Source: Streptomyces bacillaris
GTDB taxonomy: Bacteria > Actinomycetota > Actinomycetes > Streptomycetales > Streptomycetaceae
Reading direction: 5' to 3'
NCBI RefSeq assembly: GCF_003268675.1
Contig: NZ_CP029378.1
Coordinates: forward strand, 5,580,001 to 5,644,000
Length of the DNA: 64,000 nt
Position numbers and translations under genes: made by a program. Shown here in pieces: positions 25,851-33,713 of this stretch; position 1 is the stretch's first letter; each line of letters starts with the position of its first letter. The notes below the pieces were generated by a model that did no database searches, was not told the DNA's origin, and saw only the letters and a program-made list of their open reading frames with translations.

Positions 25851-26330
25851 TTACGCGCCGGGCGCCGGCCCGTCGGCCGCGAGCTTCCGCGCGATGGCGC
25901 CGAGGGCCGCCAGCTCCTCCGGGTCGAGGCGGTCGACGACGTGCCTGCGGACGGAGGCGACGTGGGAGGGGGCGGCGTCCCGCAGGATGTCCCAGCCCGT
26001 GGGCGTCAGGACGAGGAGGCAGCCCCGGCCGTCGGCGGGGTCGGGGGCGCGCCGGACGAGGTCGCGCGCTTCCATGCGGGAGGCGTGCCGGGAGAGCCGG
26101 CTGCGGGACCAGCCCATCTTGTCGGCCTGCTCGTGCAGCGTGCTGGTGCCGTCCGGGCGCTCGGACAGGGTGCTGAGCACCTCGTAGTCCGGCTCGGAGA
26201 GGCCGAGTCCGGCCAGGTCCCGCGCGGTGCGGACCTGGATGGCGGTGACCATGCGCAGATACGCCCGCCAGGTGCTCTCCTCGGCGGCCGAGAGCCACTC
26301 GACCGGGGAATCCGGGTGATTCGTTGACAT
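25851..26330 (-). CDS. MarR family transcriptional regulator
   Basis: 159-residue winged-helix regulator. The MarR core has a DYEVLSTLSERPDG helix, recognition region HEQADKMGWSRSRLSRHASRM (helix 4 around residue 70), and the wing RRAPDPADGRGCLLVLT with the family DxRG-type motif. MarR proteins are usually ligand-responsive repressors of a divergent gene. Here the divergent gene is a flavin-reductase/acetyltransferase fusion starting 30 bases away, so this is its probable target along with itself. TAGATT ends six bases before the ATG, so the mRNA is likely leaderless. Confidence 0.92.
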   Translation of the reverse strand: MSTNHPDSPVEWLSAAEESTWRAYLRMVTAIQVRTARDLAGLGLSEPDYEVLSTLSERPDGTSTLHEQADKMGWSRSRLSRHASRMEARDLVRRAPDPADGRGCLLVLTPTGWDILRDAAPSHVASVRRHVVDRLDPEELAALGAIARKLAADGPAPGA

Positions 26331-26367
26331 GGAACCAATCTACCGGCTAATTTCGTTTCCATGACAA
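26324..26367. promoter_or_regulatory. Compact divergent promoter for marR and the reductase-acetyltransferase gene
   Basis: Rightward: TTGACA (26324-26329), 18-base spacer, TAATTT (26348-26353), ATG seven bases later. Leftward: TTGTCA (26367-26362 on -), TAGATT (26342-26337), ATG six bases later. Each -35 lies inside the opposite gene's start. The outer sequences CATGGAA and TTCCATG form an inverted repeat spanning both ATGs, a natural MarR operator. Confidence 0.65.
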
Positions 26368-27425
26368 CGACACGCCCGCGCATTCTTGTCCTGGTCTCCA
26401 GCACCCGCCCCAACGCGCTCGGCCCCGCCGTCGGCCGGTGGCTGACCGACACGCTCGCACCCGACGCCGAGCGGCTCGGCGTGGACCTCGTGCTCCAGGC
26501 GATCGGTGATCTGGAGCTGCCGTTCCTGGACGAGGAGGAGCACCCGTCGTCCGGCGTGTACCACCACGAGCACACCCGCCGCTGGAGCCGGATCGTCGAC
26601 GGCGCGGACGGCTTCGTCGTCGTGACGCCGGAGTACAACCACGCCATGCCCGCCACCCTGAAGAACGCCCTCGACTACCTGGGCCCCGAGTGGGCCTGGA
26701 AGCCGGTCGGCTTCGTCAGCTACGGCCACACCTCGGCCGGCACCCGGGCGGTCCAGCACGCCAAGCAGGTCGTGACCGCCCTGCGGCTGGTTCCCGTGGG
26801 GGCGACCGTCGCCCTGCGGATCGGGGACGTGGTGCGGGGGGACGAGCTGGCGCCCCAGCCGCGCCACGCGGACGCGGCCCGGGGGCTGCTGGCCGAGCTG
26901 GTGCGGGCCGCCCACGCCCTGGCCCCGATGCGGGAGCGCGAGCACCCGGCAGCCGTCGAGGGCCCGCTCCCCGGCTCGTACGCGCGCCGGCTCGGCCCGG
27001 ACGACGCGGCCGAGGTCACGGTGCTCCAGCGCTGCTGCTGGCTGGAGGAGGCCCTCCTCAACGACACCCTGGCGATCCCGGTGCTCCACGAGTCCCCGGC
27101 CGACGTCCGCGCCTGGCTGGCCGACTGGGACGTGACGGGCCTCTGGCGGGACGGCCGGCTGCTCGGCATGGTCCGCACCCGCCGTACCGGCACCGACCTG
27201 CAGGTGGGACGGCTCGCCGTCGTCCCCGACCTGCGGGGGCTCGGCGTGGGCCGCTGGCTGCTGCGCCACGCCGAATCGGCGGCGGAGAAGGGCGGGCGCA
27301 TCGTCCTGTCCACCGGCGCCGCCAGCCACCGCAACCTCGCCCTCTACCGGCGGCAGGGGTACGTTCCGCTCCCTGGCGGCCAGGAGGAGGGCGTGGTGGA
27401 CCTGGCCAAGCCCGTCGCGGTGTGA
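26361..27425 (+). CDS. NADPH-dependent FMN reductase fused to a GNAT acetyltransferase
   Basis: 354 residues in two parts. Residues 1-185 are a flavodoxin-like NAD(P)H:FMN reductase/quinone reductase (VLVSSTRPNALG nucleotide loop, TPEYNHAMPATLKNALDYL flavin motif). Residues about 205-354 are a GNAT acetyltransferase (VGRLAVVPDLRGLGVGRWLL, acetyl-CoA pyrophosphate loop R-G-L-G-V-G). The fusion is uncommon; I know no characterised example. The pair could protect against a redox-active or amine-bearing compound, which would fit the neighbouring biosynthetic genes. It is expressed from the MarR-controlled promoter and ends 77 bases before the chosen start of the FGE-fold gene. Confidence 0.85.
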   Translation: MTTTRPRILVLVSSTRPNALGPAVGRWLTDTLAPDAERLGVDLVLQAIGDLELPFLDEEEHPSSGVYHHEHTRRWSRIVDGADGFVVVTPEYNHAMPATLKNALDYLGPEWAWKPVGFVSYGHTSAGTRAVQHAKQVVTALRLVPVGATVALRIGDVVRGDELAPQPRHADAARGLLAELVRAAHALAPMREREHPAAVEGPLPGSYARRLGPDDAAEVTVLQRCCWLEEALLNDTLAIPVLHESPADVRAWLADWDVTGLWRDGRLLGMVRTRRTGTDLQVGRLAVVPDLRGLGVGRWLLRHAESAAEKGGRIVLSTGAASHRNLALYRRQGYVPLPGGQEEGVVDLAKPVAV

Positions 27426-27502
27426 GCGGCCGTACCGGCGAGCAGGACATCGGTCAGGAAACAGAGGACCGGGCAGCGGCGGACCAGGAAAAGGAGCAGC
27501 TC

Positions 27503-28231
27503 GTGGAACAGGTGGACTGGGTCGACATCCCCGCCGGGACCCTGCGTCGGGGCACGCCCGCCGACGCCGTACCGGCGGTGGCCCATCGCTACGCGGACAC
27601 CGGCGTCCCGGTGGAGTGGTATCTGAAGGAGGCCCCGCGCACCGAGACCCACGTACCGGCCTTCCGGATCGCCCGGACCCCGGTCACCGTAGGGCAGTGG
27701 GCCCTCTTCGCGGCGGCCACCGGCCGCCCGGAGCCGCAGGGCACGGCGGACCACCCGGTCATCGGGGTCGCCTGGGAGGAGGCGGTGGCCTACTGCCGGT
27801 GGCTCGGGGAGCGCATCGGCCTCGCTGTGCGGCTGCCCACGGAGGACGAGTGGGAGCGGGCCGCGCGGGGCGACGACGGCCGGGAGTTCCCCTGGGGCGA
27901 CGAGTACCGCACCGGCCTTGCCAACCTCGTGGACCTCGGCCTCGGCACCACCACACCGGTCGGCTCGTTCCCCGAGGGCGCCAGCCCCTTCGGCGTCCTG
28001 GACCTGGCGGGCAACGCCGACGAGTGGACCTCCACGCTGTACGCCCCCTACCCCGGCGCCCCCGACGACGTGCCGAAGACCGAGGACTGGGCCTTCGACC
28101 CGCACATCACCCGGGGCGGCGCGTTCCGCCACGACCGGGATCTGGCCCGCTGTGCCCGTCGGCACGGGGCGTACGAGAAGGACCTGACGGCGATCGGCGT
28201 CGGCTTCCGGCTGGCGGCTCCGGCTCGGTGA
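27503..28231 (+). CDS. Formylglycine-generating-enzyme-fold protein (SUMF1/ToxD-like)
   Basis: 242 residues, one FGE-sulfatase domain: VDWVDIPAGTLRRGT start, RIARTPVTVGQWALF, RLPTEDEWERAARG, FPWGDEY, LDLAGNADEWTSTLY and a final RGGAFRHDRDLARCARR. True FGE has two active-site Cys in the last block; here the first is replaced, so sulfatase maturation is not expected. FGE-fold proteins of unknown role occur in the toxoflavin operon (ToxD). GTG 27503 has AAGGAG seven bases upstream. A GTG at 27422 overlapping the previous stop is the alternative. The 3' end overlaps the convergent MFS gene by 125 bases. Confidence 0.85.
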   Translation: MEQVDWVDIPAGTLRRGTPADAVPAVAHRYADTGVPVEWYLKEAPRTETHVPAFRIARTPVTVGQWALFAAATGRPEPQGTADHPVIGVAWEEAVAYCRWLGERIGLAVRLPTEDEWERAARGDDGREFPWGDEYRTGLANLVDLGLGTTTPVGSFPEGASPFGVLDLAGNADEWTSTLYAPYPGAPDDVPKTEDWAFDPHITRGGAFRHDRDLARCARRHGAYEKDLTAIGVGFRLAAPAR

Positions 28232-29621
28232 CCGGGTCCCGGGGTGCCCCGACGGCCTGCTCCCGGGGCGCCTCGGCCGTCCGGCCCCGGGGCGCCCCGA
28301 GGCGCTCCGGTGACATCCGGCCCGCCAGGTGGTACCCCGCCCCGCCCAGCGCGGTCAGCACCCCCAGCACGCCCCACAGCAGCAGGGTGTGACGCTCGAT
28401 CAGGGCCCCGACCAGGGCGGGCCCGGTGATGGCCGACACCGTCCAGGTGAGGTTGACGACCGAGAGGTAGCGGCCCCGGGCGTGGCGGGGTGCCACGGTC
28501 GCGGAGACCGCCGTCATGGCGGGGGTCGCCGCCATCTGCCCGAAGGTGAACAGCACGACGGCCGCGCAGACCAGCACCACCCCCACGGCGCTCCCCGCCG
28601 CCGGCAGGACCGCCAGCAGCAGGAGCGTGGCGAGCATCAGGACGGTGCTGCGGACGACGACCCGGCTGCGCCGGACCGTGGCCAGCCGGGCGGTGAGCGC
28701 GGACTGCGCCACCACGATCAGCAGGGCGTTGAGGGTGAAGGCGGTCGAGGGCAGCCAGGCGGGCAGCCCGCGCACCGCCACCAGATAGACCGGCAGCACG
28801 GTCGTGGGGATCAGCCAGGCGAAGACGAACGCGGTCTGCGCCCCGATCAGCACGAAGACCGTCCGGTCGCCCAGGAGCGCCCGCCAGCCTTCTTCGTCCA
28901 CGGCGGTCTCCGTCTCCGGTACGGCGGTGGCGGCCGGCCGGGGAGCGGCGGCGGCCCGCACCCGGCGCCCCGGGTAGGCGAAGAGCAGGGCCGTCACGGC
29001 GCTGGTGCCCGCGTTGATCAGCACGATCAGGACGGCCGCGCCGGACCAGCCGGTGCCCAGCAGGGCCCCGCCGACCGCTCCGCCCAGCCCCACGCTCGCG
29101 TTCTTCCCGGCGGCGGTGAACGCGTACCACCGGTCCAGCTCCTCGCCCTGCGCCAGATCGGCGACGAACGCGGGCCACGACACCCAGTACACCCGCTCCG
29201 CGCACAGCACGACGAAGAGCACCGCGACCAGCGAGGCCTGGCTGTCCACCAGCAGGTAGCAGAGGTAACCGGCCGTCGCCAGAAGGTTGTTGGCGACCAG
29301 GGACGCCTTCGGCCCCCAGCGGTCCACGGCGATCCCGGCCAGCGGCGCGACCGGCAGGGAGAGCAGGGTCGCCAGGCTCGTTCCGTACCCCACCTCCTGG
29401 ACCGTCAGGTCGGTGGTGAGCAGGAAGAACAGGAAGTTGAGCGGGATGAACATCCCCACGCCGAAGGAGTCCAGCGCCGTCGCGGCGACGATCCGGCCGT
29501 TGCCGGACAGGCGCGGGATTCCCAGCCGGTCGGCCAGGTGCGCCTTCCTGGAGCCGGGGGCGCGCCCGGAGTCGCCCGGGTGGACTGTGCCGGAACCGGG
29601 AGCGTGCTCCTCCTCCGTCAC
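28107..29621 (-). CDS. MFS exporter, last gene of the biosynthetic operon
   Basis: 504 residues: about 12 hydrophobic helices between residues 45 and 420, with the loop GIAVDRWGPKASLVANN in motif-A position and an extended Arg/Pro/Gly-rich cytoplasmic tail of about 65 residues. The tail is read antisense through the end of the FGE-fold gene. The GTG start overlaps the ribA stop by four bases, so it is co-translated with the operon. Drug-exporter character plus position argue for export of the cluster product; substrate unknown. Confidence 0.87.
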   Translation of the reverse strand: MTEEEHAPGSGTVHPGDSGRAPGSRKAHLADRLGIPRLSGNGRIVAATALDSFGVGMFIPLNFLFFLLTTDLTVQEVGYGTSLATLLSLPVAPLAGIAVDRWGPKASLVANNLLATAGYLCYLLVDSQASLVAVLFVVLCAERVYWVSWPAFVADLAQGEELDRWYAFTAAGKNASVGLGGAVGGALLGTGWSGAAVLIVLINAGTSAVTALLFAYPGRRVRAAAAPRPAATAVPETETAVDEEGWRALLGDRTVFVLIGAQTAFVFAWLIPTTVLPVYLVAVRGLPAWLPSTAFTLNALLIVVAQSALTARLATVRRSRVVVRSTVLMLATLLLLAVLPAAGSAVGVVLVCAAVVLFTFGQMAATPAMTAVSATVAPRHARGRYLSVVNLTWTVSAITGPALVGALIERHTLLLWGVLGVLTALGGAGYHLAGRMSPERLGAPRGRTAEAPREQAVGAPRDPVTEPEPPAGSRRRSPSGPSRTPRADGHSGPDPGRGGTRRPG

Positions 29622-30286
29622 GTCCGTTCCGGGTCGGGCAGCTCGATCCGGTGACCGGCGACCTCCCGTTTGGCCAGCAGATAGCCCCGGTTGGTGCTGC
29701 GGACGAACGCCCCGGTGGACCGGGTGGAGCGCACCTCCACCCCGCTGTCCGTCAACTGCCGCGCCTTGTCCGGGTTGTTGGTGAGGAGCTGGATGGCGTC
29801 CACCGAGAGCGCGGCGAGCATCTGGGCGGCGGGCCGGTAGTCGCGCAGGTCGTCGGCGAAGTTCAGCTTCCGGTTGGCCTCGAAGGTGTCCAGGCCGCCG
29901 TCCTGGAGGAGGTACGCGTCCAGCTTGTTGTACAGGCCGATGCCCCGGCCCTCCTGGCGGAGGTAGAGCAGGACGCCCCCGTGGTGGGCGAGGAGGTCCA
30001 GCGCCTCCCGGAGCTGGGGCCCGCAGTCGCAGCGCCCGGAGCCGAACACATCGCCGGTCAGGCACTCGGAGTGGACCCGCACCAGGGGGGTGTCCCGCTG
30101 CCGCTCCCCGAAGACCAGGGCGATGTGCTCCCGGCCGTCCACGAGACCGGCGAAGCTCAGCATTCTCGCCGTCACCGTGCCCGTACCGGTCTCCACCGGC
30201 ACGGGCACGTCGGCGCGGACCGCTGCGGGCAGTAAGGGGGGCGAGGGGGTGTCGAGCCCGGCGGCCGTCGGAACCGTGCTGCTCAT
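29618..30286 (-). CDS. ribA: GTP cyclohydrolase II (stand-alone RibA)
   Basis: Opens GTP to 2,5-diamino-6-ribosylamino-pyrimidinone phosphate, formate and pyrophosphate. 222 residues. Zinc site SECLTGDVFGSGRCDCGPQL with three Cys, GTP motif LRQEGRGIGLYNKLDAY, and LLTNNPDKARQL. The Tyr of LLYLRQEGR that distinguishes GTP cyclohydrolase II from type III enzymes is kept. It is not fused to RibB and not next to other rib genes, so it is likely pathway-specific rather than for riboflavin, as ToxB is in toxoflavin synthesis. ATG 30286 has AGGAGG nine bases upstream and overlaps the PIG-L stop (ATGA). Confidence 0.93.
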   Translation of the reverse strand: MSSTVPTAAGLDTPSPPLLPAAVRADVPVPVETGTGTVTARMLSFAGLVDGREHIALVFGERQRDTPLVRVHSECLTGDVFGSGRCDCGPQLREALDLLAHHGGVLLYLRQEGRGIGLYNKLDAYLLQDGGLDTFEANRKLNFADDLRDYRPAAQMLAALSVDAIQLLTNNPDKARQLTDSGVEVRSTRSTGAFVRSTNRGYLLAKREVAGHRIELPDPERT

Positions 30287-31293
30287 GTGTCTCTTCCTCC
30301 TGGCGGGGACGGTGCGGGTGGGGGAGGGGGCGGTGGGGGAGGGGGACCGGCGTCCACCGGCTCCCACAGGTGCGCCGGCAGGTCCCACGCGTACTCGCGC
30401 CCCAGGTTGGCGGGGTCGAGCAGCTTTCCGTAGGAGGCCCGGTCGAGTTCGGGGACCTGGGTGCGGTGGCAGCGGATCGCCCGCTCCTTGGCGGCCGTGG
30501 TGTCACCGTCGAGGGCGTACGGGAGGGGCCTGGCCTCCTCCTCCGAGGCGTCGGGGAAGTGCGTCCCGAACCACTCGGTCAGGGCGAGCGGGTCCGCGTT
30601 GTGCCAGGTGTAGGTGGACCACGTGCCGTGGGCGCGGTGGCGGTTGCTCATGGCGAAGAGCTGGTACGGGTAGTCGGCGTAGAGCCGCACCCGGGGCGGC
30701 CGTCCGGCGGCGGCGAGTTCACGGCAGGCGGCCAGGCCGGTGTCGCGGACGGCCAGATGGTCCGGGTGGCTCCCGATGGCGGAGGGCAGCCACACCTCCC
30801 CGGCCCGGCCGATCCGCTCCCGCATCTCCCGGCGCAGCGCCCCCGTGTCCGGCGGCCCCGTCCGGTACTGGCCGTCCAGGTGGTCCCAGGCGTCCAGCTC
30901 CACCCCCGTACCCCGGTAGGCCGCCGCGTCCTCGCGCAGCCGCTCCAGGGCCATCCCCCGTGACGTACGGGCTCCGAGGAGCTTGTCCCAGGGGGCGAGG
31001 AAGACGGGGTCCCCGGGCACCCCGGCGAAGACGGTCACCGCCTCACCGCCGGGCCGCAGCGCACCGAAACAGGAGAGCACCACGTCGTCGGCGTGCGGCG
31101 AGAACACCAGGACGGGGGCGGCGGGCCCGCCGGCACCCGAACCGGCACCAGCCCTTTCGGGACCAGCACCAGCACCAGCACCAGCGTCGGGACCAGCACC
31201 AGCACCGGCACTGACACCGGCACCGACACCGGCCCCCGTATCGGCACCAGCCCCGAAACCGGCGGCGTCCGCGCCCCGGGCGTCAGCGGTCAT
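30283..31293 (-). CDS. PIG-L/LmbE family deacetylase
   Basis: 336 residues. Zinc N-deacetylase family acting on GlcNAc-type substrates (GlcNAc-PI, mycothiol, antibiotic sugars). SPHADDVVLSC at about 65-75 (HxDD motif) and HPDH at about 176-179 supply the metal ligands. The first 58 residues are a low-complexity Ala/Gly/Pro segment encoded by repeated CACCAG triplets and probably disordered; the C-terminus is Pro-rich. ATG 31293 overlaps the glycosyltransferase stop by four bases and the stop overlaps ribA, so it is embedded in the operon. Expected role: deacetylating an amino sugar made by the upstream glycosyltransferase. Confidence 0.88.
   Translation of the reverse strand: MTADARGADAAGFGAGADTGAGVGAGVSAGAGAGPDAGAGAGAGPERAGAGSGAGGPAAPVLVFSPHADDVVLSCFGALRPGGEAVTVFAGVPGDPVFLAPWDKLLGARTSRGMALERLREDAAAYRGTGVELDAWDHLDGQYRTGPPDTGALRREMRERIGRAGEVWLPSAIGSHPDHLAVRDTGLAACRELAAAGRPPRVRLYADYPYQLFAMSNRHRAHGTWSTYTWHNADPLALTEWFGTHFPDASEEEARPLPYALDGDTTAAKERAIRCHRTQVPELDRASYGKLLDPANLGREYAWDLPAHLWEPVDAGPPPPPPPPPPAPSPPGGRDT
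31138..31262. repeat. Low-complexity CACCAG/CACCGG repeat in the PIG-L gene
   Basis: Hexamer-like ACCAGC/ACCGGC units in several runs encode the Ala/Gly-rich N-terminus of the deacetylase. The unit length keeps the frame, so length variation would be tolerated. Confidence 0.75.
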
Positions 31294-33713
31294 CGTTCCT
31301 CCAGTGTCAACGGACGGGACCAGATCAGTGCGGCGTCGGGAAGGGCGGCGAGCCGTTCCGGCGGCAGGGGCGCCGGGCGGCCGTACGCCTCCCGGTCGTC
31401 GAACCCGGCCCGCAGCCCGTCCTCGGCCAGCGCGACCAGCGGCCCCACCCGGTGCCGGGCCCACAGCCGCAGGTCGGCGCGGTCGGCGGTGCCGCCGAGG
31501 ACCAGGCTGCGCAGGCAGAGCCGGACCCGGTCCCCTCCGGCGGCGGGCGCCCGGCCGGGCGGGGTGTGCAGGGCCATCAGATAGGCGGCGTACCAGATCT
31601 CCTCGCACAGGGCGCCCAGCAGCCCGCTCGGCGGCCGCAGCGCCGTCACGGCCCGCGCCGAGCGGCCCCGCCCCCGTCCTTCCTGCCCCGCCGCCCGCAG
31701 ATAGCCCTCCCGGGAGACCCGGCGCGGCGCGGGGGTGTCCGCCGCCAGGACCAGCTGGACCCGGCCCTTGAACAGATGGACCAGCACGTCCGGGGCCGCC
31801 GCCACCGGCCCCGCCGGGTCGGGCCCCTCGGCCGTGTCGTCGGCGAAGCAGGCGGAGTGGCGGGGCCCGTACACGTCGTTGCCGACCAGACTGGCCCCGT
31901 CGGCGTGCTCCACCCAGTGCGGTACGGGGATCAGCACCCGCCGCCCCCGGCGCCCGAGTTCGCGGGCCAGCACGGTGTCGTCCGGCTCCGGCCCGGTGAC
32001 ATCGGCCGGTACGGCGGCCAGCAGCGCGTCCACGTCCGCGCGGGGCAGGACGAGGGCCAGGCTCGGGGTCCACTCGCCCGGCACGGCGGGCACCCAGGCG
32101 GCACCCTGGAGGGCCGCCGCGCGGGTGGCGGCGCCGTTCCAGGAGTTCCAGTTGGCGTACAGGGCCAGCGGGGCGTCGGGCAACTCCCTTATGCCATCGG
32201 CAACTCGGGCGGTGAAGTCCCGGCAGGGCAGCACGTCGTCCTGGAGCACGACATGGTGCGTGGCGTCCGGCGCCACCGCCGCCCACGCGGCCCGCGCCGT
32301 CCGCAGGGTCCCGGGCCCGCCTCCCGGCACGGGGTCGGTGACCACCCGGGCACCCCACCCGGCCAGCCCGGCGGCCAGCTCCGCCGCCTGGGCGGCCCGG
32401 CGAGGATGGGCCATCACGGCTGCGCCGACCACGGCGGCGTGGCCGAGACTGCTGACCGATCCCACGCTCTCAGTCGTCATGCGAACCCGCCTCCGGAGCC
32501 GGACGCTCAGCGGAGTCGCCTGCCGAACTCCCGTACGGAGTAGAGCCATTGACCCGGACTCCAGCTCCGGCGACCGCCCCCACCGCAACCCCCGCCCCGC
32601 CAGAGGACCCCTCCCGTACGCTGTGCCACCCCCGCTCCCCCGCGCCCACTCGTACAGCGCCAGGTACACCGCGAAGGCCCCCACCATGTGCCAGGGCACG
32701 ACGAGGGCCCAGCCCGCCGCGTCCGTACGCTGCCGGTAGGCCGGGTCGCGGCGGGCGCCCAGGACGCAGGCCGCGTCCGCCAGCAGCAGGGCGAGTGCCG
32801 CCGGGCGCAGGCGGCGCACGGCGACGGCGCCCGCGCAGACCACCGGCAGTGCGGCCCGGGCGGCCAGGGAGCCGACCGTGACGGCGCCCAGCAGCCGCCC
32901 CCGGGGCGGGAGTCCGCGCCAGCTCACGGCGACCGCGCGGAGCTGTCCCCGGGTCCAGCGGGCCCGCTGGCGCAGGGCGGCGGCGGGGCGTTCGGTGGCG
33001 CTGACCCGGGAGGGCGAGGCGAGGAACCCGGTCTCCACCCCGGCCCCCATCAGCCGCAGGGACCAGTGGTAGGACTCCTCCACGTCGTCCGAGCGCACGG
33101 GCCGCACCAGGTCCCAGGTGGTGGCCCAGGCGTAGACGGAGCTGCCCGCCACCACATGGACCCCGGCCAGCCGTTTGAGGCCGCGCACCGAGGCGTGCCA
33201 CACCGCGTCCTCGCCCGCCTTGGCGCGCGCGGTGAGCCCGGTCCCCGGTTCGCTGAACTCCTCGGCCTGGACGAGCGCGTGGCCCTGCTCCAGGGCGTGG
33301 ACGGCCTCGGCCGCCTGCCCCGGCGCGGGGACCACATCGGCGTCCAGGATGGCGATCACCTCGCCCTCGGCGTACGGGAAGGCGTGGTTGAGCGCCGCCC
33401 CCTTCGGGCTCATGCCCGGCAGGCGCAGCAGCCGCCAGTCCAGCCCGGCCCGCCGGTACGCGGCCATCGCCGCGCCCGCCCGTGCCGCGTCCTGGTCCCC
33501 GGCGGCGCCCGCCTCGACGAGCCAGAGCACCTGGAGGAGTTCGTCCGGGTAGTCCAGGGCGGCGATCGCGCGCGCCGACCGCTCGAAGGTGGCGGCGCTC
33601 TCGCGGTAGAGGGGGGTGAGCACGGTCAGCCGGCGGGTGGGGCGCCGACCGGGCGGCACGCCCGCCACCGCATGGGGGTGCAACGGCCGGGTGGGCACCA
33701 GCAGATCGGTCAT
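31290..33713 (-). CDS. Processive family-2 glycosyltransferase fused to a second GT-A-like domain
   Basis: 808 residues in one frame. Residues 1-360 are a NodC/cellulose-synthase-like GT2: VLTPLYRESA, DADVVP (DxD, 124-128), an acidic catalytic region SDDVEES (208-214) and QRARW (249-253), the QxxRW mark of processive enzymes, then three membrane helices. Residues about 412-808 look like a soluble GT-A transferase (VVLQDDVLPC, ALYANWNSWN). An internal ATG at 32480 (Met412) has GGAGG eight bases upstream, and another frame ends just past it, so these may be two genes joined by a lost frame. ATG 33713 shares a base with the WD40 stop. Confidence 0.82.
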   Translation of the reverse strand: MTDLLVPTRPLHPHAVAGVPPGRRPTRRLTVLTPLYRESAATFERSARAIAALDYPDELLQVLWLVEAGAAGDQDAARAGAAMAAYRRAGLDWRLLRLPGMSPKGAALNHAFPYAEGEVIAILDADVVPAPGQAAEAVHALEQGHALVQAEEFSEPGTGLTARAKAGEDAVWHASVRGLKRLAGVHVVAGSSVYAWATTWDLVRPVRSDDVEESYHWSLRLMGAGVETGFLASPSRVSATERPAAALRQRARWTRGQLRAVAVSWRGLPPRGRLLGAVTVGSLAARAALPVVCAGAVAVRRLRPAALALLLADAACVLGARRDPAYRQRTDAAGWALVVPWHMVGAFAVYLALYEWARGSGGGTAYGRGPLAGRGLRWGRSPELESGSMALLRTGVRQATPLSVRLRRRVRMTTESVGSVSSLGHAAVVGAAVMAHPRRAAQAAELAAGLAGWGARVVTDPVPGGGPGTLRTARAAWAAVAPDATHHVVLQDDVLPCRDFTARVADGIRELPDAPLALYANWNSWNGAATRAAALQGAAWVPAVPGEWTPSLALVLPRADVDALLAAVPADVTGPEPDDTVLARELGRRGRRVLIPVPHWVEHADGASLVGNDVYGPRHSACFADDTAEGPDPAGPVAAAPDVLVHLFKGRVQLVLAADTPAPRRVSREGYLRAAGQEGRGRGRSARAVTALRPPSGLLGALCEEIWYAAYLMALHTPPGRAPAAGGDRVRLCLRSLVLGGTADRADLRLWARHRVGPLVALAEDGLRAGFDDREAYGRPAPLPPERLAALPDAALIWSRPLTLEER

